Shown here in pieces: positions 25,801 to 35,652 of a DNA stretch of 64,000 nt. The stretch's first letter is position 1. Each line of letters opens with the position of its first letter. The notes beneath the pieces were generated by a model that did no database searches, was not told the DNA's origin, and saw only the letters and a program-made list of their open reading frames with translations. Source of the DNA: Lacihabitans soyangensis (GTDB taxonomy: Bacteria > Bacteroidota > Bacteroidia > Cytophagales > Spirosomataceae); the NCBI RefSeq assembly GCF_024343775.1, contig NZ_RJUF01000011.1:26801-90800 (forward strand), read 5' to 3'. The position numbers were made by a program, and so were the translations under genes.

Positions 25801-26942
25801 TAAACCCAAATATACTTTGGGGATTGGCAGCCATCGCCGCCCCGATTTTGATTCATTTCTGGAATCAAAAACAGGCAAGAAATGTGGATTGGGCAGCCAT
25901 GAAATGGTTGGTAGAAAGTCAAAAACTGAAGGCCAAGGGATTCAGATTTGAAGATCTTTTGTTACTCATTTTAAGGATTTTAGCATTCATTATTTTGGTT
26001 TTGATTGTAGCCAAACCATTGATAGATTTTTGGCAAAAAAACGATACTACCCAATTGGAGAAAATCCATATTCTGGCAAAAGATAAAGCGACAATCAATG
26101 ATTTTAAATTCGAAATAAATGAAGCATTGACAAAAAAAGAATCCGTTTATTTCATTGATAATTTGGAACAAAAACTAAGTGAAATAGTCACTGACTTTGA
26201 AGAAAAAGATATACAATTGACTGATTTACAAAGTATTTCAAAAGCAATGGATTTAAATCTATCGAAAAGTAAAATTATACTTTACATACCAAACAATATA
26301 GACTTCAAAGAAAACCCCAATGTCTTTCTACCGAAATTCTCTGAAATCAATTTCTCCAATAAAACTGAAAAGAATGGAGCTAAAGCATTGGCTACTAATG
26401 AATATATTTATTTAAATGCGGAGCACAAACTTATAAAGAACTCCACAAAACCTTCTAAAAAAATTATTGAAAAGGAAGAGATAAAAGTTGCTATAGAAAC
26501 CAGCAATCCATCAGAAAACAATAGCATCAAGGCGGCTTTGGAAGCCATCAAAGAAGTTTATGGATTTCCATTTATTTATGACAAAAACAATCCTGAGTTA
26601 GCCATCGGAAATGGAGCCATGAAATACAAAAATGCCGATTTAATAATCTTGACAAATGGATTACAAAGTACTGCCAATAATGTGATTTCGCTCAATGAAA
26701 ACCCAAACTCGGGGAATGTATTTCGGGCGGAATTACCCACCCAAATACTTGAAGTTCTTCTAGAACATTACCAAATGATTTCGCCGAATAATCATTTGAG
26801 TGAACAGCAATTAAAAGACATTTTCAAAGAAAAAACAATTACAAACCACAAAGATAAAACACTCATTGACAAATACTTGTGTATGCTATTTCTTGGAATA
26901 GTATTGGTAGAACGTTGGATTTCGCTTAAAAATAACAAATGA
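25791..26942 (+). CDS. BatA N-terminal domain membrane protein
   Basis: The 383-residue protein begins with the BatA/aerotolerance N-terminal domain: a first hydrophobic segment NPNILWGLAAIAAPILIHFW, then a cytoplasmic loop WAAMKWLVESQKLKAKG and a second segment (about 58-80). The middle region looks soluble and is low in recognisable motifs. A last hydrophobic segment near 362-375 (KYLCMLFLGIVLVERW) fits a C-terminal anchor. It overlaps the DUF58 gene by ten bases and the next gene by four. A full vWA domain with the MIDAS motif is not visible, so it is a BatA-like scaffold rather than BatA itself. Confidence 0.75.
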   Translation: MELINPNILWGLAAIAAPILIHFWNQKQARNVDWAAMKWLVESQKLKAKGFRFEDLLLLILRILAFIILVLIVAKPLIDFWQKNDTTQLEKIHILAKDKATINDFKFEINEALTKKESVYFIDNLEQKLSEIVTDFEEKDIQLTDLQSISKAMDLNLSKSKIILYIPNNIDFKENPNVFLPKFSEINFSNKTEKNGAKALATNEYIYLNAEHKLIKNSTKPSKKIIEKEEIKVAIETSNPSENNSIKAALEAIKEVYGFPFIYDKNNPELAIGNGAMKYKNADLIILTNGLQSTANNVISLNENPNSGNVFRAELPTQILEVLLEHYQMISPNNHLSEQQLKDIFKEKTITNHKDKTLIDKYLCMLFLGIVLVERWISLKNNK

Positions 26943-29098
26943 ATAGACTCAATAACATAGTTTCAAAAGTATCTCTTAGAATGTTGATTATAGACATCCT
27001 AAAGTGCATTTTTGTGGCTATTGCATTGTATTATTTGACGTTCTATTTGGTGGGCAAATCTGGTATTTCATTACCTATTTCTATCATTGGATTCTTCATT
27101 ACTGGCTTTTTATTGAAAGCTTGGAAAAAGAAAAACGATCTGGCCAAAAATTTCATACATGAGCACAATCCACAACTTGAGCACAGTTTGTCTCTAATTG
27201 AAAAACCGAAACTGAATATTGCTGAAGAAATGCAAGTAGAGAGAATTTTGGAAACCAAAATCCAAATCCCATTGAAGCTAGATAAAGCTTTTTGGGTATT
27301 ATTTCTCTTTGCTATTTTAAGCTCGGCCTTCTCATTTATCCCTAAAAAAATAAAAGACACTACCCTATCAATAGAAAAAATACTTGACTCAGAAACAAAT
27401 AATTTTGAACCCAAACAGGCTCAATACAAAGGATCAACTTTACAAATAAACCCTCCCCAATATACGGGTTTAACCAAAAAGGTTTCAGAAAATTTAAATG
27501 CGGAAGTCATAACAGGTTCAAGGTTAGATTGGACAGTAAAGTTTGAGAATGCAGAAGACGTCACTGTAGGCATAGAAAACGCTAAAGGTAAAAGTATAGT
27601 TTTCAAACGAAATGGAAGCATCTTTACACATTCTGACCAAATTTTGCATAGCGGCTTTTATTCCATTAAGGCATACACAAAAGACTCATTGATCTACCAA
27701 TCAGCATTTTACAGGATCGAGGCTTTACCTGATAATCGACCTAAAATAGAACCTACGTCAAAAGAACTTTACAAATTTCATCAGATAAAAGACCCCAGAA
27801 ATATACAAATTCAGGCAAAAATATCGGACGATTTTAAGGTCAGCCAAGCCTTTATCGTAGCCACTGTGGCTCGTGGTTCTGGCGAAAATGTAAAATTCAG
27901 AGAAGTGAAATGGCCAGTGGGAAGCACCAATTTTCATGAAGCTAATATCTCAAAAAATATAGACTTGAAAGCTCTAAACTTCAGTCCAGGAGATGAACTA
28001 TATTATTACTGGGCGGCATTTGACAATAAATCACCCGAGCCAAACTTCACAAAATCAGACACTTACTTTGTGGTCTTTAAAGATACCGCCTCCAAAGACG
28101 AGTCGGATTTAGCCACCATGGCCATGAATATTTTGCCAGAATATTTTAGAAGTCAAAGGCAAATAATCATTGATACCGAAAAACTTATCAAAAAACGCAA
28201 CAAGATTAAACCAGCAGTATTTAACTCTGAATCTAACGAAATAGGTTACGACCAAAAGGTACTTCGATTGAGATATGGCCAATATTTGGGAGAGGAATTT
28301 GAAAATAGCATTGGAGCTGCCCCTCATGAAGAGGAAGATGGAGATTTCATGAAGGGTTTTGTTCATGCCCATGACTCCGAAGAACAGGAGGACAACCATG
28401 AGCACCAAGAACATGGACACGAGCATGCACACGCTATTGAAAATCCGAATACCAATCAGGATCCGTTAGCTGCCCTAATGGCCGAATATGTGCATTCGCA
28501 TGATGACGCCGAAACGAACACCTTCTACGAACAATCTACCAGAAGTTTGCTAAAAATGGCTCTGGAACAGATGTGGCAGGCGGAATTACACCTTAGATTA
28601 TACGAGCCAGAAAAAGCTATAACTTTTGAAAACAAGGCACTTACTTATTTAAAAGAAGCCCAACAAAAGGCCAGAGTTTATGTAAAGAAAACTGGATTTG
28701 ACCCACCTCCAATCAAAGAAAAAGAAAAAAGACTGACGGGTGAATTGACAAAATTCAATGCAAAACAAACCATCAGCAAAGAATTTTTTGAGGCAGAAAC
28801 TCGCCTTCTGGCCGCCTCCATCATTGATATTCTTGAAAAAGGAAAAATTGACAACACCGATAAGCAAAAAATGCTCCGTCTCGGCCAAGCTTTGTCTGAA
28901 CTTCCTAATGTCAAAAGTCTTATTATAAGAGACATACAAGCTATCATAAACACCAAGATGGTGACAAAGCAACAAAAAGAGAATTTAAAAACGAGCCTAT
29001 TGACCGTTTTAAATTTCGAAAACCAAAAAAACAAAGGAGGAAAAACCACTACCCATAACAAAGCACTAGAAACCGCTTTTAGAAAACATTTGAAATAA
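26939..29098 (+). CDS. DUF4175-like membrane protein with His-rich segment
   Basis: The 719-residue protein has two N-terminal hydrophobic segments (about 17-60) and one near 122-140, then a large soluble region. The motif LQINPPQYTGLTKKV near 167 is characteristic of DUF4175-type proteins, and WAAFDNKSPEPNF fits the Ig-like domain before the helical part. A striking acidic and His-rich stretch lies at about 465-515 (HAHDSEEQEDNHEHQEHGHE), likely a metal-binding or disordered linker. The C-terminal 200 residues are helical and charged. It overlaps the previous gene by four bases (ATGA) and ends one base before the next TTG start. The exact role is unknown; the protein is part of the MoxR operon. 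Confidence 0.7.
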   Translation: MNRLNNIVSKVSLRMLIIDILKCIFVAIALYYLTFYLVGKSGISLPISIIGFFITGFLLKAWKKKNDLAKNFIHEHNPQLEHSLSLIEKPKLNIAEEMQVERILETKIQIPLKLDKAFWVLFLFAILSSAFSFIPKKIKDTTLSIEKILDSETNNFEPKQAQYKGSTLQINPPQYTGLTKKVSENLNAEVITGSRLDWTVKFENAEDVTVGIENAKGKSIVFKRNGSIFTHSDQILHSGFYSIKAYTKDSLIYQSAFYRIEALPDNRPKIEPTSKELYKFHQIKDPRNIQIQAKISDDFKVSQAFIVATVARGSGENVKFREVKWPVGSTNFHEANISKNIDLKALNFSPGDELYYYWAAFDNKSPEPNFTKSDTYFVVFKDTASKDESDLATMAMNILPEYFRSQRQIIIDTEKLIKKRNKIKPAVFNSESNEIGYDQKVLRLRYGQYLGEEFENSIGAAPHEEEDGDFMKGFVHAHDSEEQEDNHEHQEHGHEHAHAIENPNTNQDPLAALMAEYVHSHDDAETNTFYEQSTRSLLKMALEQMWQAELHLRLYEPEKAITFENKALTYLKEAQQKARVYVKKTGFDPPPIKEKEKRLTGELTKFNAKQTISKEFFEAETRLLAASIIDILEKGKIDNTDKQKMLRLGQALSELPNVKSLIIRDIQAIINTKMVTKQQKENLKTSLLTVLNFENQKNKGGKTTTHNKALETAFRKHLK

Positions 29099-29099
29099 A

Positions 29100-30698
29100 T
29101 TGACCGAAAAAACGCAAAATATAGTCCTCATTGCATTGCTAATAATATTGTTAGCTCTACAATTATATTGGATATTTCGTCTGAAAAACCAAAAAAGGAA
29201 ATACACCAAACTCATTTTCAATGTTTTTCTTTGGCTGTCATTCGTATTATTGATATTTCCACCCAAAAACCAAAACAATAGAAATCTAGATAAATTAGGC
29301 ATAAGCGATGGCCAAATTTCAGACCAATTTCTAGAAAAAATCAAAGATAGTCTAGCATTAGAAACGGTAATTTCTCCTAGTAAATACGAAAAAGAATTCC
29401 AAGAGAAGAATCTACAAATCAACTTGTTAGGTCAAAAATTCACTCCAGAGTTTTTAACCCAATTGTCAGGCAAAAACGTCCAGTTTTATCCTGAATTTAA
29501 GAAAGATGAAATCCAAAACCTCAGCTGGAGGGCTGTACTTTTCCAAAATGAAACACAGGAAATTAACGGATTGATAGATTTAGAAAAACCAAGCACGCTT
29601 AAGTTAAAATTTGGAACACAAACACTTGACAGTGTGAAACTTGAAAAAGGATTTCAAACTTTCACACTTTCGTTTCCATCGTTTTCGGTTGGCAAAACAA
29701 ACGTCAATCTGGATTTGAATAATGAGCCGATTCGTGAAATTAAATACTATTCGCGGTCAACACCAAAACTTAAAATACTCGTTTTAGCCGAGAACCCGGA
29801 TTTTGAAACCAAAATGCTGTCTGAATGGCTCGGAAAAAATGGTCACAAGGTAGAAGTAGAGACAGCGGTGAGCAAAAATACCCAAAGCAAAACAAATATA
29901 AATCAAACCAAAACGAACGCTTATAACTTAGTTTTTGCCACTCCAGCAAGACTAGGCAATCCAAACTGCTCCAAAACTTTAAAAGCCGGAGGTGGAGTCT
30001 TTGTATATAACATAAACGAAAAAGATATTTCAGCAATCAATAAGTCTTTTGGAGAGGGTTTTGCATTACAAAGAATTAGTGCCGATAGTGAATCAAAACT
30101 GTCTAACGATTTGATAGCTTTACCGTTTGTTTTGAAAGAAAATAAAAGTCAACAAAAACTCAGCAAATGGCCTATCGCTATTTCTCAAAAACGAGTGGGT
30201 GTAAGTTTGATTTCAGAAACATATCCTTTGTTATTATCTGGCGATAGTATTACTTATCGAAATATTTGGGGAAGTGTTCTTCAATTTCTTCAGCCAGTTC
30301 AGAAAAACAACATTGAGATAAAAGCTCCCATCCTTCAAAATCAATTTACGACCTTAAGATTCAATAATTTCGAAAAAGTTCAGGAAATTTTCAAGACAAA
30401 GAGCGATACCATTTATGCCAAAATATCTCCTATTGACGAATATACAAGTATCGGCAAATATGTATTTCGAAAACCTAACTGGCAAACGATTAATGACAGT
30501 TTAGAAGTATTTGTAAATGAAGTTTCTACCGCTGACCAATACTTTGTACAAACAAAAAACATCCTTAACTCGTACAATACGATTCAAAATGAGGAACAAC
30601 CTGAACGCAATGACGAGTCTGAAATCCTGCCCGATTGGCTACGTCTTCTCATCTGTTTGGCTATGTTTATTGTGGTTTGGATAGAAGCAAAATGGTAA
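29100..30698 (+). CDS. Membrane protein of the MoxR operon (hypothetical)
   Basis: The 532-residue protein begins with TTG one base after the previous stop codon. It has two N-terminal hydrophobic segments (about 8-25 and 38-55), a large soluble middle, and a C-terminal hydrophobic segment (about 512-528, LPDWLRLLICLAMFIVVWI). I do not recognise a catalytic domain. The order of transmembrane pair, extracytoplasmic domain and C-terminal anchor resembles BatA/B-like scaffold proteins of MoxR operons. A segment with LKILVLAENPDFETKMLSEW near 225 has the look of a Rossmann-like glutamine amidotransferase-type domain, as DUF4159 does. It is the last gene of the operon. Confidence 0.6.
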   Translation: MTEKTQNIVLIALLIILLALQLYWIFRLKNQKRKYTKLIFNVFLWLSFVLLIFPPKNQNNRNLDKLGISDGQISDQFLEKIKDSLALETVISPSKYEKEFQEKNLQINLLGQKFTPEFLTQLSGKNVQFYPEFKKDEIQNLSWRAVLFQNETQEINGLIDLEKPSTLKLKFGTQTLDSVKLEKGFQTFTLSFPSFSVGKTNVNLDLNNEPIREIKYYSRSTPKLKILVLAENPDFETKMLSEWLGKNGHKVEVETAVSKNTQSKTNINQTKTNAYNLVFATPARLGNPNCSKTLKAGGGVFVYNINEKDISAINKSFGEGFALQRISADSESKLSNDLIALPFVLKENKSQQKLSKWPIAISQKRVGVSLISETYPLLLSGDSITYRNIWGSVLQFLQPVQKNNIEIKAPILQNQFTTLRFNNFEKVQEIFKTKSDTIYAKISPIDEYTSIGKYVFRKPNWQTINDSLEVFVNEVSTADQYFVQTKNILNSYNTIQNEEQPERNDESEILPDWLRLLICLAMFIVVWIEAKW

Positions 30699-30730
30699 AA
30701 AGTTAATATATTTATCAAAATTTTCTCAAA

Positions 30731-31330
30731 ATGGAAGGTACAATAACTAATATTAATCAGTTGGATTTCACAAAAAAATATTCTTATGCTGAATATTTAA
30801 AATGGGAGTTTAAAGAAAGAATTGAGTTAATAAAAGGATATCTGTACAAAATGTCGCCTGCCCCAGCACGTAGACACCAAGAATTGGTTTGGAATTTTTC
30901 AATGCAAATAGACAAATATTTGAGAAACAAACCCTGCAAAGCATATTTTGCTCCTTTTGATGTTCGCCTGCCTGGAAACATAAATGACAAAGATTCTCCA
31001 AAAATTACTGTTCTTCAACCCGACATTTGCATAGTTTGTGATTTGTCAAAACTAGACGACAAAGGCTGTGACGGAGCTCCAGATTTGATTATTGAAGTTT
31101 TATCCCCCGGTAATTCGGACAAAGAAATGAAATTGAAATATGATGTCTATGAAGAAGCCGGAGTTAGAGAATATTGGATTGTACAGCCCGAATATCGAAA
31201 TGTCTTAATTTATGTTTTGGACGATTCTGGGAAATTTGTTGGCAAACATCCTTTAACCGCTTCAGACTTCCTTACGCCAACTATCTTCCCAGATTTCCAG
31301 ATTGACCTTTCTGAAGCATTTGCCGAATAA
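30731..31330 (+). CDS. Uma2 family endonuclease (DUF820)
   Basis: The 199-residue protein has the Uma2 PD-(D/E)xK core: VLQPDICIVCD near 92, PDLIIEVLSPGNSDKEM (Glu and downstream Lys) near 116 and YEEAGVREYWIVQPE near 141. These proteins are predicted restriction-like nucleases; no member has a well established role. It starts 32 bases after the MoxR operon and could be co-transcribed with it or start its own unit. A stem (tgaaat-ctaag with cttag-tatttca) lies in the 67-base gap to the GntP gene. Confidence 0.85.
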   Translation: MEGTITNINQLDFTKKYSYAEYLKWEFKERIELIKGYLYKMSPAPARRHQELVWNFSMQIDKYLRNKPCKAYFAPFDVRLPGNINDKDSPKITVLQPDICIVCDLSKLDDKGCDGAPDLIIEVLSPGNSDKEMKLKYDVYEEAGVREYWIVQPEYRNVLIYVLDDSGKFVGKHPLTASDFLTPTIFPDFQIDLSEAFAE

Positions 31331-31397
31331 TGAGAACTATTTCTTGAAATCTAAGGTATTTTTTGCATCTTAGTATTTCAAAAATACCCAACCTTAG

Positions 31398-32729
31398 ATG
31401 ATCCTACTAATTGTATTGCTTGCAATAGCATTCATCGTACTTTCTTCCACCGTTTTCAAAATTCACCCTTTGGCTGGATTACTCATTGCAGCACTTTTTG
31501 TGGGTATTTCGGCGGGACTGCCCATAGACAAGCTGGCAGAAACCATCGGTAAAGGATTTGGAGACCTAATGACAAAAATAGGGCTAATGGTGATTTTGGG
31601 TTGTGTGATTGGTGCTATCTTGGATAAATCAGGTGCTGCCATAAAAGTGGCCGACTTGATTATTGACTCTTTCGGAAAAAAATATCCGACCTTCGCAATG
31701 TCGGTCATTGGAGCCTTAGTGGGCATTCCTGTTTTTTGTGATTCAGGCTTTATTATTCTATCTAAACTCAACAAAATAGTAGCTCAAAAATCTAAAGTCC
31801 CGCTCGGAACCATCGCTATTGGGCTTTCCGGAGGACTTTTTGCTACGCATACACTGGTCCCTCCTACTCCCGGACCCTTATCGGCGGCGGGAAGTTTAAA
31901 TATTTCAGATTCCATAGGTTTGGTGATCATTGTTGGACTCGTGGTGTCTATTCCGAGTTTATTTCTATCTACTTGGTTTGCCAACAAATTCGCCAATAAA
32001 TTGATTTTAATTACTGATGATGAAGAGATAGTTGAGTCATCAGAATACAAAAAGTTACCATCCGCCTGGCTAGCCTTCATGCCTATTTTACTACCGATTA
32101 TTCTTATTTCACTAGCCTCGTTCGCCAAAATTTTGGAGTTTCCTGAGCAAATTACCACATGGCTGAGCTTTATAGGTAGTCCTTTGATATCATTTTTACT
32201 CGCCATATTTCTTTCCTTTTTTCTTTTTCCCGAAAAACCAGCAGAGAGGCTTTTGGAATGTTTCAAAAGTGGCATAAATCATTGTGGAACTACATTGGTT
32301 TTGGTGGGTGCGGGTGGAGCGTTCGGAGCAGTTTTAAAAGAAACCTCCCTTAAACAAATGATGACAGAGTGGCTCATGAACAACCAAAGTTCTGGACTAC
32401 TATTCTTGCTTTTTGCATTATTAATAGCTGCATTTTTCAAAACAGCACAAGGCTCAACAACTTCAGCCATGGTATTGACCTCAAGCCTTTTAGCACCTAT
32501 TTTGATTTCTGTTGGTTTCGTAAAACCCTTCGAACTCACCTTGTTATTAATGGCCATCGGTAGTGGTGCCATGGTAGTTTCTCACGCCAACGACGCTTGG
32601 TTTTGGGTAGTTTCTCAGTTTACAGGAATCAGCCAAAAAGACGCTTTCAAAACTCACACTTTACTGACTGGCCTGCAAGGAGTTGCGAGTTTTGTTATGG
32701 TGTGTCTGCTATATATTATTTTCAACTAA
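31398..32729 (+). CDS. GntP family permease (gluconate/organic acid:H+ symporter)
   Basis: The 443-residue protein is hydrophobic throughout with about 12 to 14 transmembrane segments. GntP-family traits are clear: an N-terminal HPLAGLLIAALFVGISAGLP, CDSGFIILSKLNKIVA near 115, ATHTLVPPTPGPLSAAG near 151 and a C-terminal VVSHANDAWFWVVSQF. The family imports gluconate or related hexonates with protons. A sugar dehydrogenase at 59040 and xylose isomerase at 34080 could be linked to such acids, but the substrate cannot be told here. It is followed closely by the DUF2891 gene. Confidence 0.9.
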   Translation: MILLIVLLAIAFIVLSSTVFKIHPLAGLLIAALFVGISAGLPIDKLAETIGKGFGDLMTKIGLMVILGCVIGAILDKSGAAIKVADLIIDSFGKKYPTFAMSVIGALVGIPVFCDSGFIILSKLNKIVAQKSKVPLGTIAIGLSGGLFATHTLVPPTPGPLSAAGSLNISDSIGLVIIVGLVVSIPSLFLSTWFANKFANKLILITDDEEIVESSEYKKLPSAWLAFMPILLPIILISLASFAKILEFPEQITTWLSFIGSPLISFLLAIFLSFFLFPEKPAERLLECFKSGINHCGTTLVLVGAGGAFGAVLKETSLKQMMTEWLMNNQSSGLLFLLFALLIAAFFKTAQGSTTSAMVLTSSLLAPILISVGFVKPFELTLLLMAIGSGAMVVSHANDAWFWVVSQFTGISQKDAFKTHTLLTGLQGVASFVMVCLLYIIFN

Positions 32730-32765
32730 CACTTCATAAATACGAAAAATTAACCCATATTTAGC

Positions 32766-33851
32766 ATGAAAATTTCAAAAAAAATAGTCACAGCCATCTT
32801 CGTTTTTGTTTCAACCATAACTAATTCGTTTTCTCAAACAAACCCACTCTTTACCCAAGAAAACGCAGAAAAACTGGCAAGTTTACCCTTGCATTGTATA
32901 ACTCAGGAATTTCCAAACAAAACGGGACACAGTTCAGACGGAGCAGCCGACCACAAAATGCTACCCTCCGATTTACATCCAAGTTTTTATGGTTGTTTAG
33001 ACTGGCACTCTAGTGTCCACGGCCATTGGATGTTGATTAAACTACTTAAAGCTTTTCCAGAAATAAAAGATAAAGCCAAGATTATCAAAACCTTAGAAAA
33101 CAGTTTTAAATCTGAAAAAATAAAGACCGAAGCTGAGTATTTCACAAAATACAAAACCACCAAGACCTTTGAAAGAACCTACGGCTGGGCATGGCTACTC
33201 AAACTCGACCAAGAATTATTGACTTGGAACGACCCAATGGCTAAAAAATGGCACCAAAACCTACAGCCACTTACCAAAGAAATTGTCAGAATTTGGACAG
33301 AATTTTTACCTAAACAAACCTATCCCAACCGTACGGGCGTACACCCAAATACCGCTTTTGGGCTTTGTTTTGCTTTGGATTGGGCCATCGCCACCAAAAA
33401 CGAAACTTTCGAAATGGCCGTAATATCCAAAGCTAATGAGTTTTATTATGAACAAAAAAATGCTCCGGCATATCTTGAGCCGGACGGATCGGATTTCCTT
33501 TCGCCAAACTTAGAAATAGCCGATTTGATGAGAAGAATTATGCCGCCGCTGGAATTTGAAACATGGTTTAAAGCTTTTTTAGAACCAAAATCTATAGAAA
33601 ATATCCTCAAAATGCCAGTGGTATCAGATAGAACTGATTTCCAAATTGTGCATTTGGATGGCTTAAGTTTAAGTAGAGCGTGGTGTATGAAAGGTATAGC
33701 CAAATCTTTGTCTAAAACGAATCCACTTAAAATGAAATTCGAGAAAAAATCTGAGGAGTTTCTGGAAAAAACCTTGCCCAATGTTACTTCTGGTAATTAT
33801 GGCGGCGACCATTGGCTGGCTTCCTTTGCTGTTTATGCCATTTTTGATTAA
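32766..33851 (+). CDS. DUF2891 domain protein, exported
   Basis: The 361-residue protein has a signal peptide (1-24, ending SFSQ), placing it in the periplasm or outside. The DUF2891 core is evident in HPSFYGCLDWHSSVHGHWML near 72-90 and in YLEPDGSDFLSPNLEIADLM. The family is predicted to be an alpha/alpha toroid, which would suit a glycan-active enzyme, but no activity is established. It starts 36 bases after the GntP permease and could share its transcript. No terminator was found after it; the xylA promoter follows. Confidence 0.85.
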   Translation: MKISKKIVTAIFVFVSTITNSFSQTNPLFTQENAEKLASLPLHCITQEFPNKTGHSSDGAADHKMLPSDLHPSFYGCLDWHSSVHGHWMLIKLLKAFPEIKDKAKIIKTLENSFKSEKIKTEAEYFTKYKTTKTFERTYGWAWLLKLDQELLTWNDPMAKKWHQNLQPLTKEIVRIWTEFLPKQTYPNRTGVHPNTAFGLCFALDWAIATKNETFEMAVISKANEFYYEQKNAPAYLEPDGSDFLSPNLEIADLMRRIMPPLEFETWFKAFLEPKSIENILKMPVVSDRTDFQIVHLDGLSLSRAWCMKGIAKSLSKTNPLKMKFEKKSEEFLEKTLPNVTSGNYGGDHWLASFAVYAIFD

Positions 33852-33998
33852 AAAAATATCCCAGTGATTTTACAAAATTTCTTGTTAAATTTATCGATTA
33901 TTAGCGTCAAAAACATTTTTAAATTGAGATCAAAATTTCGGTCGAATTCAAATTAGCGGGCAAACAAAACAGTTTCTTTGAAAAAAAAATAAGAAAGT

Positions 33999-34029
33999 TT
34001 TGATAAAAATATTTTTAATTGTACTTTTG
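33999..34029 (+). promoter_or_regulatory. xylA promoter
   Basis: TTTG at 33999-34002, exactly 19 bases, then TACTTTTG at 34022-34029, matching both Bacteroidota boxes (TTTG and TAnnTTTG) and their best spacing. Initiation would lie about 40 bases before the ATG at 34080. Confidence 0.75.
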
Positions 34030-34079
34030 ACACTTAATAAGAAAAATTTATAATTTTACTTTAAAAAACAATAAAACCT

Positions 34080-35420
34080 ATGTCGAAATTGACAGTCACT
34101 TTAGGAGAAAAGGAGTATTTCCCGTTTATAAAAGAAGCGATAAAATTTGAGGGAAGAGAGTCGGACAATCCGTTAGCTTTCAAATTTTATGATGCAGATA
34201 GAGTTGTTGCAGGTAAAACCATGCGTGAGCATTTGCGTTTTGCTATTTCTTACTGGCACACTTTCTGTGGCACTGGCGGTGATCCGTTTGGCCCAGGTAC
34301 AAAAGTGTTTCCTTGGGATGCCAATAGCAACGCACTTCAGGCTGCACATGACAAAATGGATGCAGCCTTCGAATTTTTCACAAAATTAGGTACGGATTAC
34401 TGGTGTTTTCACGACGTGGACATGTCGCCAGAAGGCAACTCGTTAGCAGAGTATGAGAGCAATTTATCTAAAATCGTAGATTACGCAAAAGCAAAACAAA
34501 CAGCTTCTGGAGCACAGTTACTCTGGGGAACAGCCAATTTGTTCTCTAACCCTCGCTACATGAACGGTGCCTCAACCAATCCTAATTTTGAGGTTGTAGC
34601 ACACGCTGGATTTCAGGTTAAAAACTGTATCGATGCTACTGTTGCTTTGGGTGGCATGGGATACACTTTCTGGGGAGGAAGAGAAGGCTACATGTCGCTT
34701 TTGAATACCAAAACCAAGAAGGAGTTGGATCACCTGGGTCAGTTTTTGAGAACAGCCAGAGACTATGGTCGCAAGAATGGTTTCACGGGTACTTTTTATA
34801 TCGAACCTAAGCCAGCTGAACCATCGAAACATCAGTATGATTTTGATGCTCAAACAGTTATAGGCTTCTTAAGAGAACAAGGCCTAGATAAAGATTTCGG
34901 TCTAAACATCGAGGTGAACCACGCCACGCTTGCTGGTCATACATTTGCTCACGAGCTTCAGATGGCGGCGGATGCAGGTATGTTGTCGTCAATTGATGCC
35001 AACCGTGGTGACTACCAGAATGGATGGGATACAGACCAGTTTCCAGTGGATGTCTTTGAATTGACCGAAGCTATGTTAGTTATCCTTGAAGCCGGTGGTT
35101 TCAAGCATGGAGGTATCAACTTTGATGCAAAAACCAGAAGAAATTCAACAGATCTTGAAGACATATTTATTGCTCACATAGGTGGTATGGACGTTTTTGC
35201 TAGAGCCTTGCTTGTAGCTAACGACATTCTTACAAAATCACCATACAAAAAGTTGCGTGACGACCGCTACGCATCTTTTAACTCTGGCAATGGAGCGAAG
35301 TTTGAAAAAGGCGAACTTAGCCTTGAAGACTTGGCAAAAATAGCCAAAGAAGTAGGTGAACCAGCTCAAATATCAGGCAAGCAAGAACTTATGGAAATGA
35401 TTATCAATCAATACATTTAA
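34080..35420 (+). CDS. xylA: Xylose isomerase
   Basis: The 446-residue protein is a class II xylose isomerase, converting D-xylose to D-xylulose in the cytoplasm with two divalent metal ions. Catalytic His lies in [12 protein letters not shown] near 114, the Trp loop in [13 protein letters not shown] near 197, metal ligands in [18 protein letters not shown] near 240, [12 protein letters not shown] near 278 and [19 protein letters not shown] near 305. Length and motifs fit the family well. No xylulokinase or xylose transporter is adjacent. The gene is a single-gene unit with its own promoter at 33999 and terminator at 35453, which suggests a strongly expressed enzyme. The GH88 and GH5 genes nearby would provide plant-derived sugars. 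Confidence 0.97.
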   Translation: MSKLTVTLGEKEYFPFIKEAIKFEGRESDNPLAFKFYDADRVVAGKTMREHLRFAISYWHTFCGTGGDPFGPGTKVFPWDANSNALQAAHDKMDAAFEFFTKLGTDYWCFHDVDMSPEGNSLAEYESNLSKIVDYAKAKQTASGAQLLWGTANLFSNPRYMNGASTNPNFEVVAHAGFQVKNCIDATVALGGMGYTFWGGREGYMSLLNTKTKKELDHLGQFLRTARDYGRKNGFTGTFYIEPKPAEPSKHQYDFDAQTVIGFLREQGLDKDFGLNIEVNHATLAGHTFAHELQMAADAGMLSSIDANRGDYQNGWDTDQFPVDVFELTEAMLVILEAGGFKHGGINFDAKTRRNSTDLEDIFIAHIGGMDVFARALLVANDILTKSPYKKLRDDRYASFNSGNGAKFEKGELSLEDLAKIAKEVGEPAQISGKQELMEMIINQYI

Positions 35421-35452
35421 GCGTTTTTAATTGTTTATTCAGCTATAATGTA

Positions 35453-35487
35453 AGCAGTCGGTCTCTCTAGACTGGCTGCTTTTTTGC
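35453..35487 (+). terminator. xylA terminator
   Basis: aagcagtcggtct pairs with agactggctgctt, with two G-U pairs and a small loop, then a run of six T. Confidence 0.85.
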
Positions 35488-35652
35488 TTTTTATTTTTCA
35501 ACAAATTCACTCAAAGAGTCAAAACAAAAATTCGGAAAGTTTCTTTTTTATTGAGATTCAGCATTTATCTTTACACCCGAATCATACCGATAGAACCTCT
35601 CCAAACCATCTGAAAATATATTTCGTAAGTATATCAAACCGAAAAGTATTTA

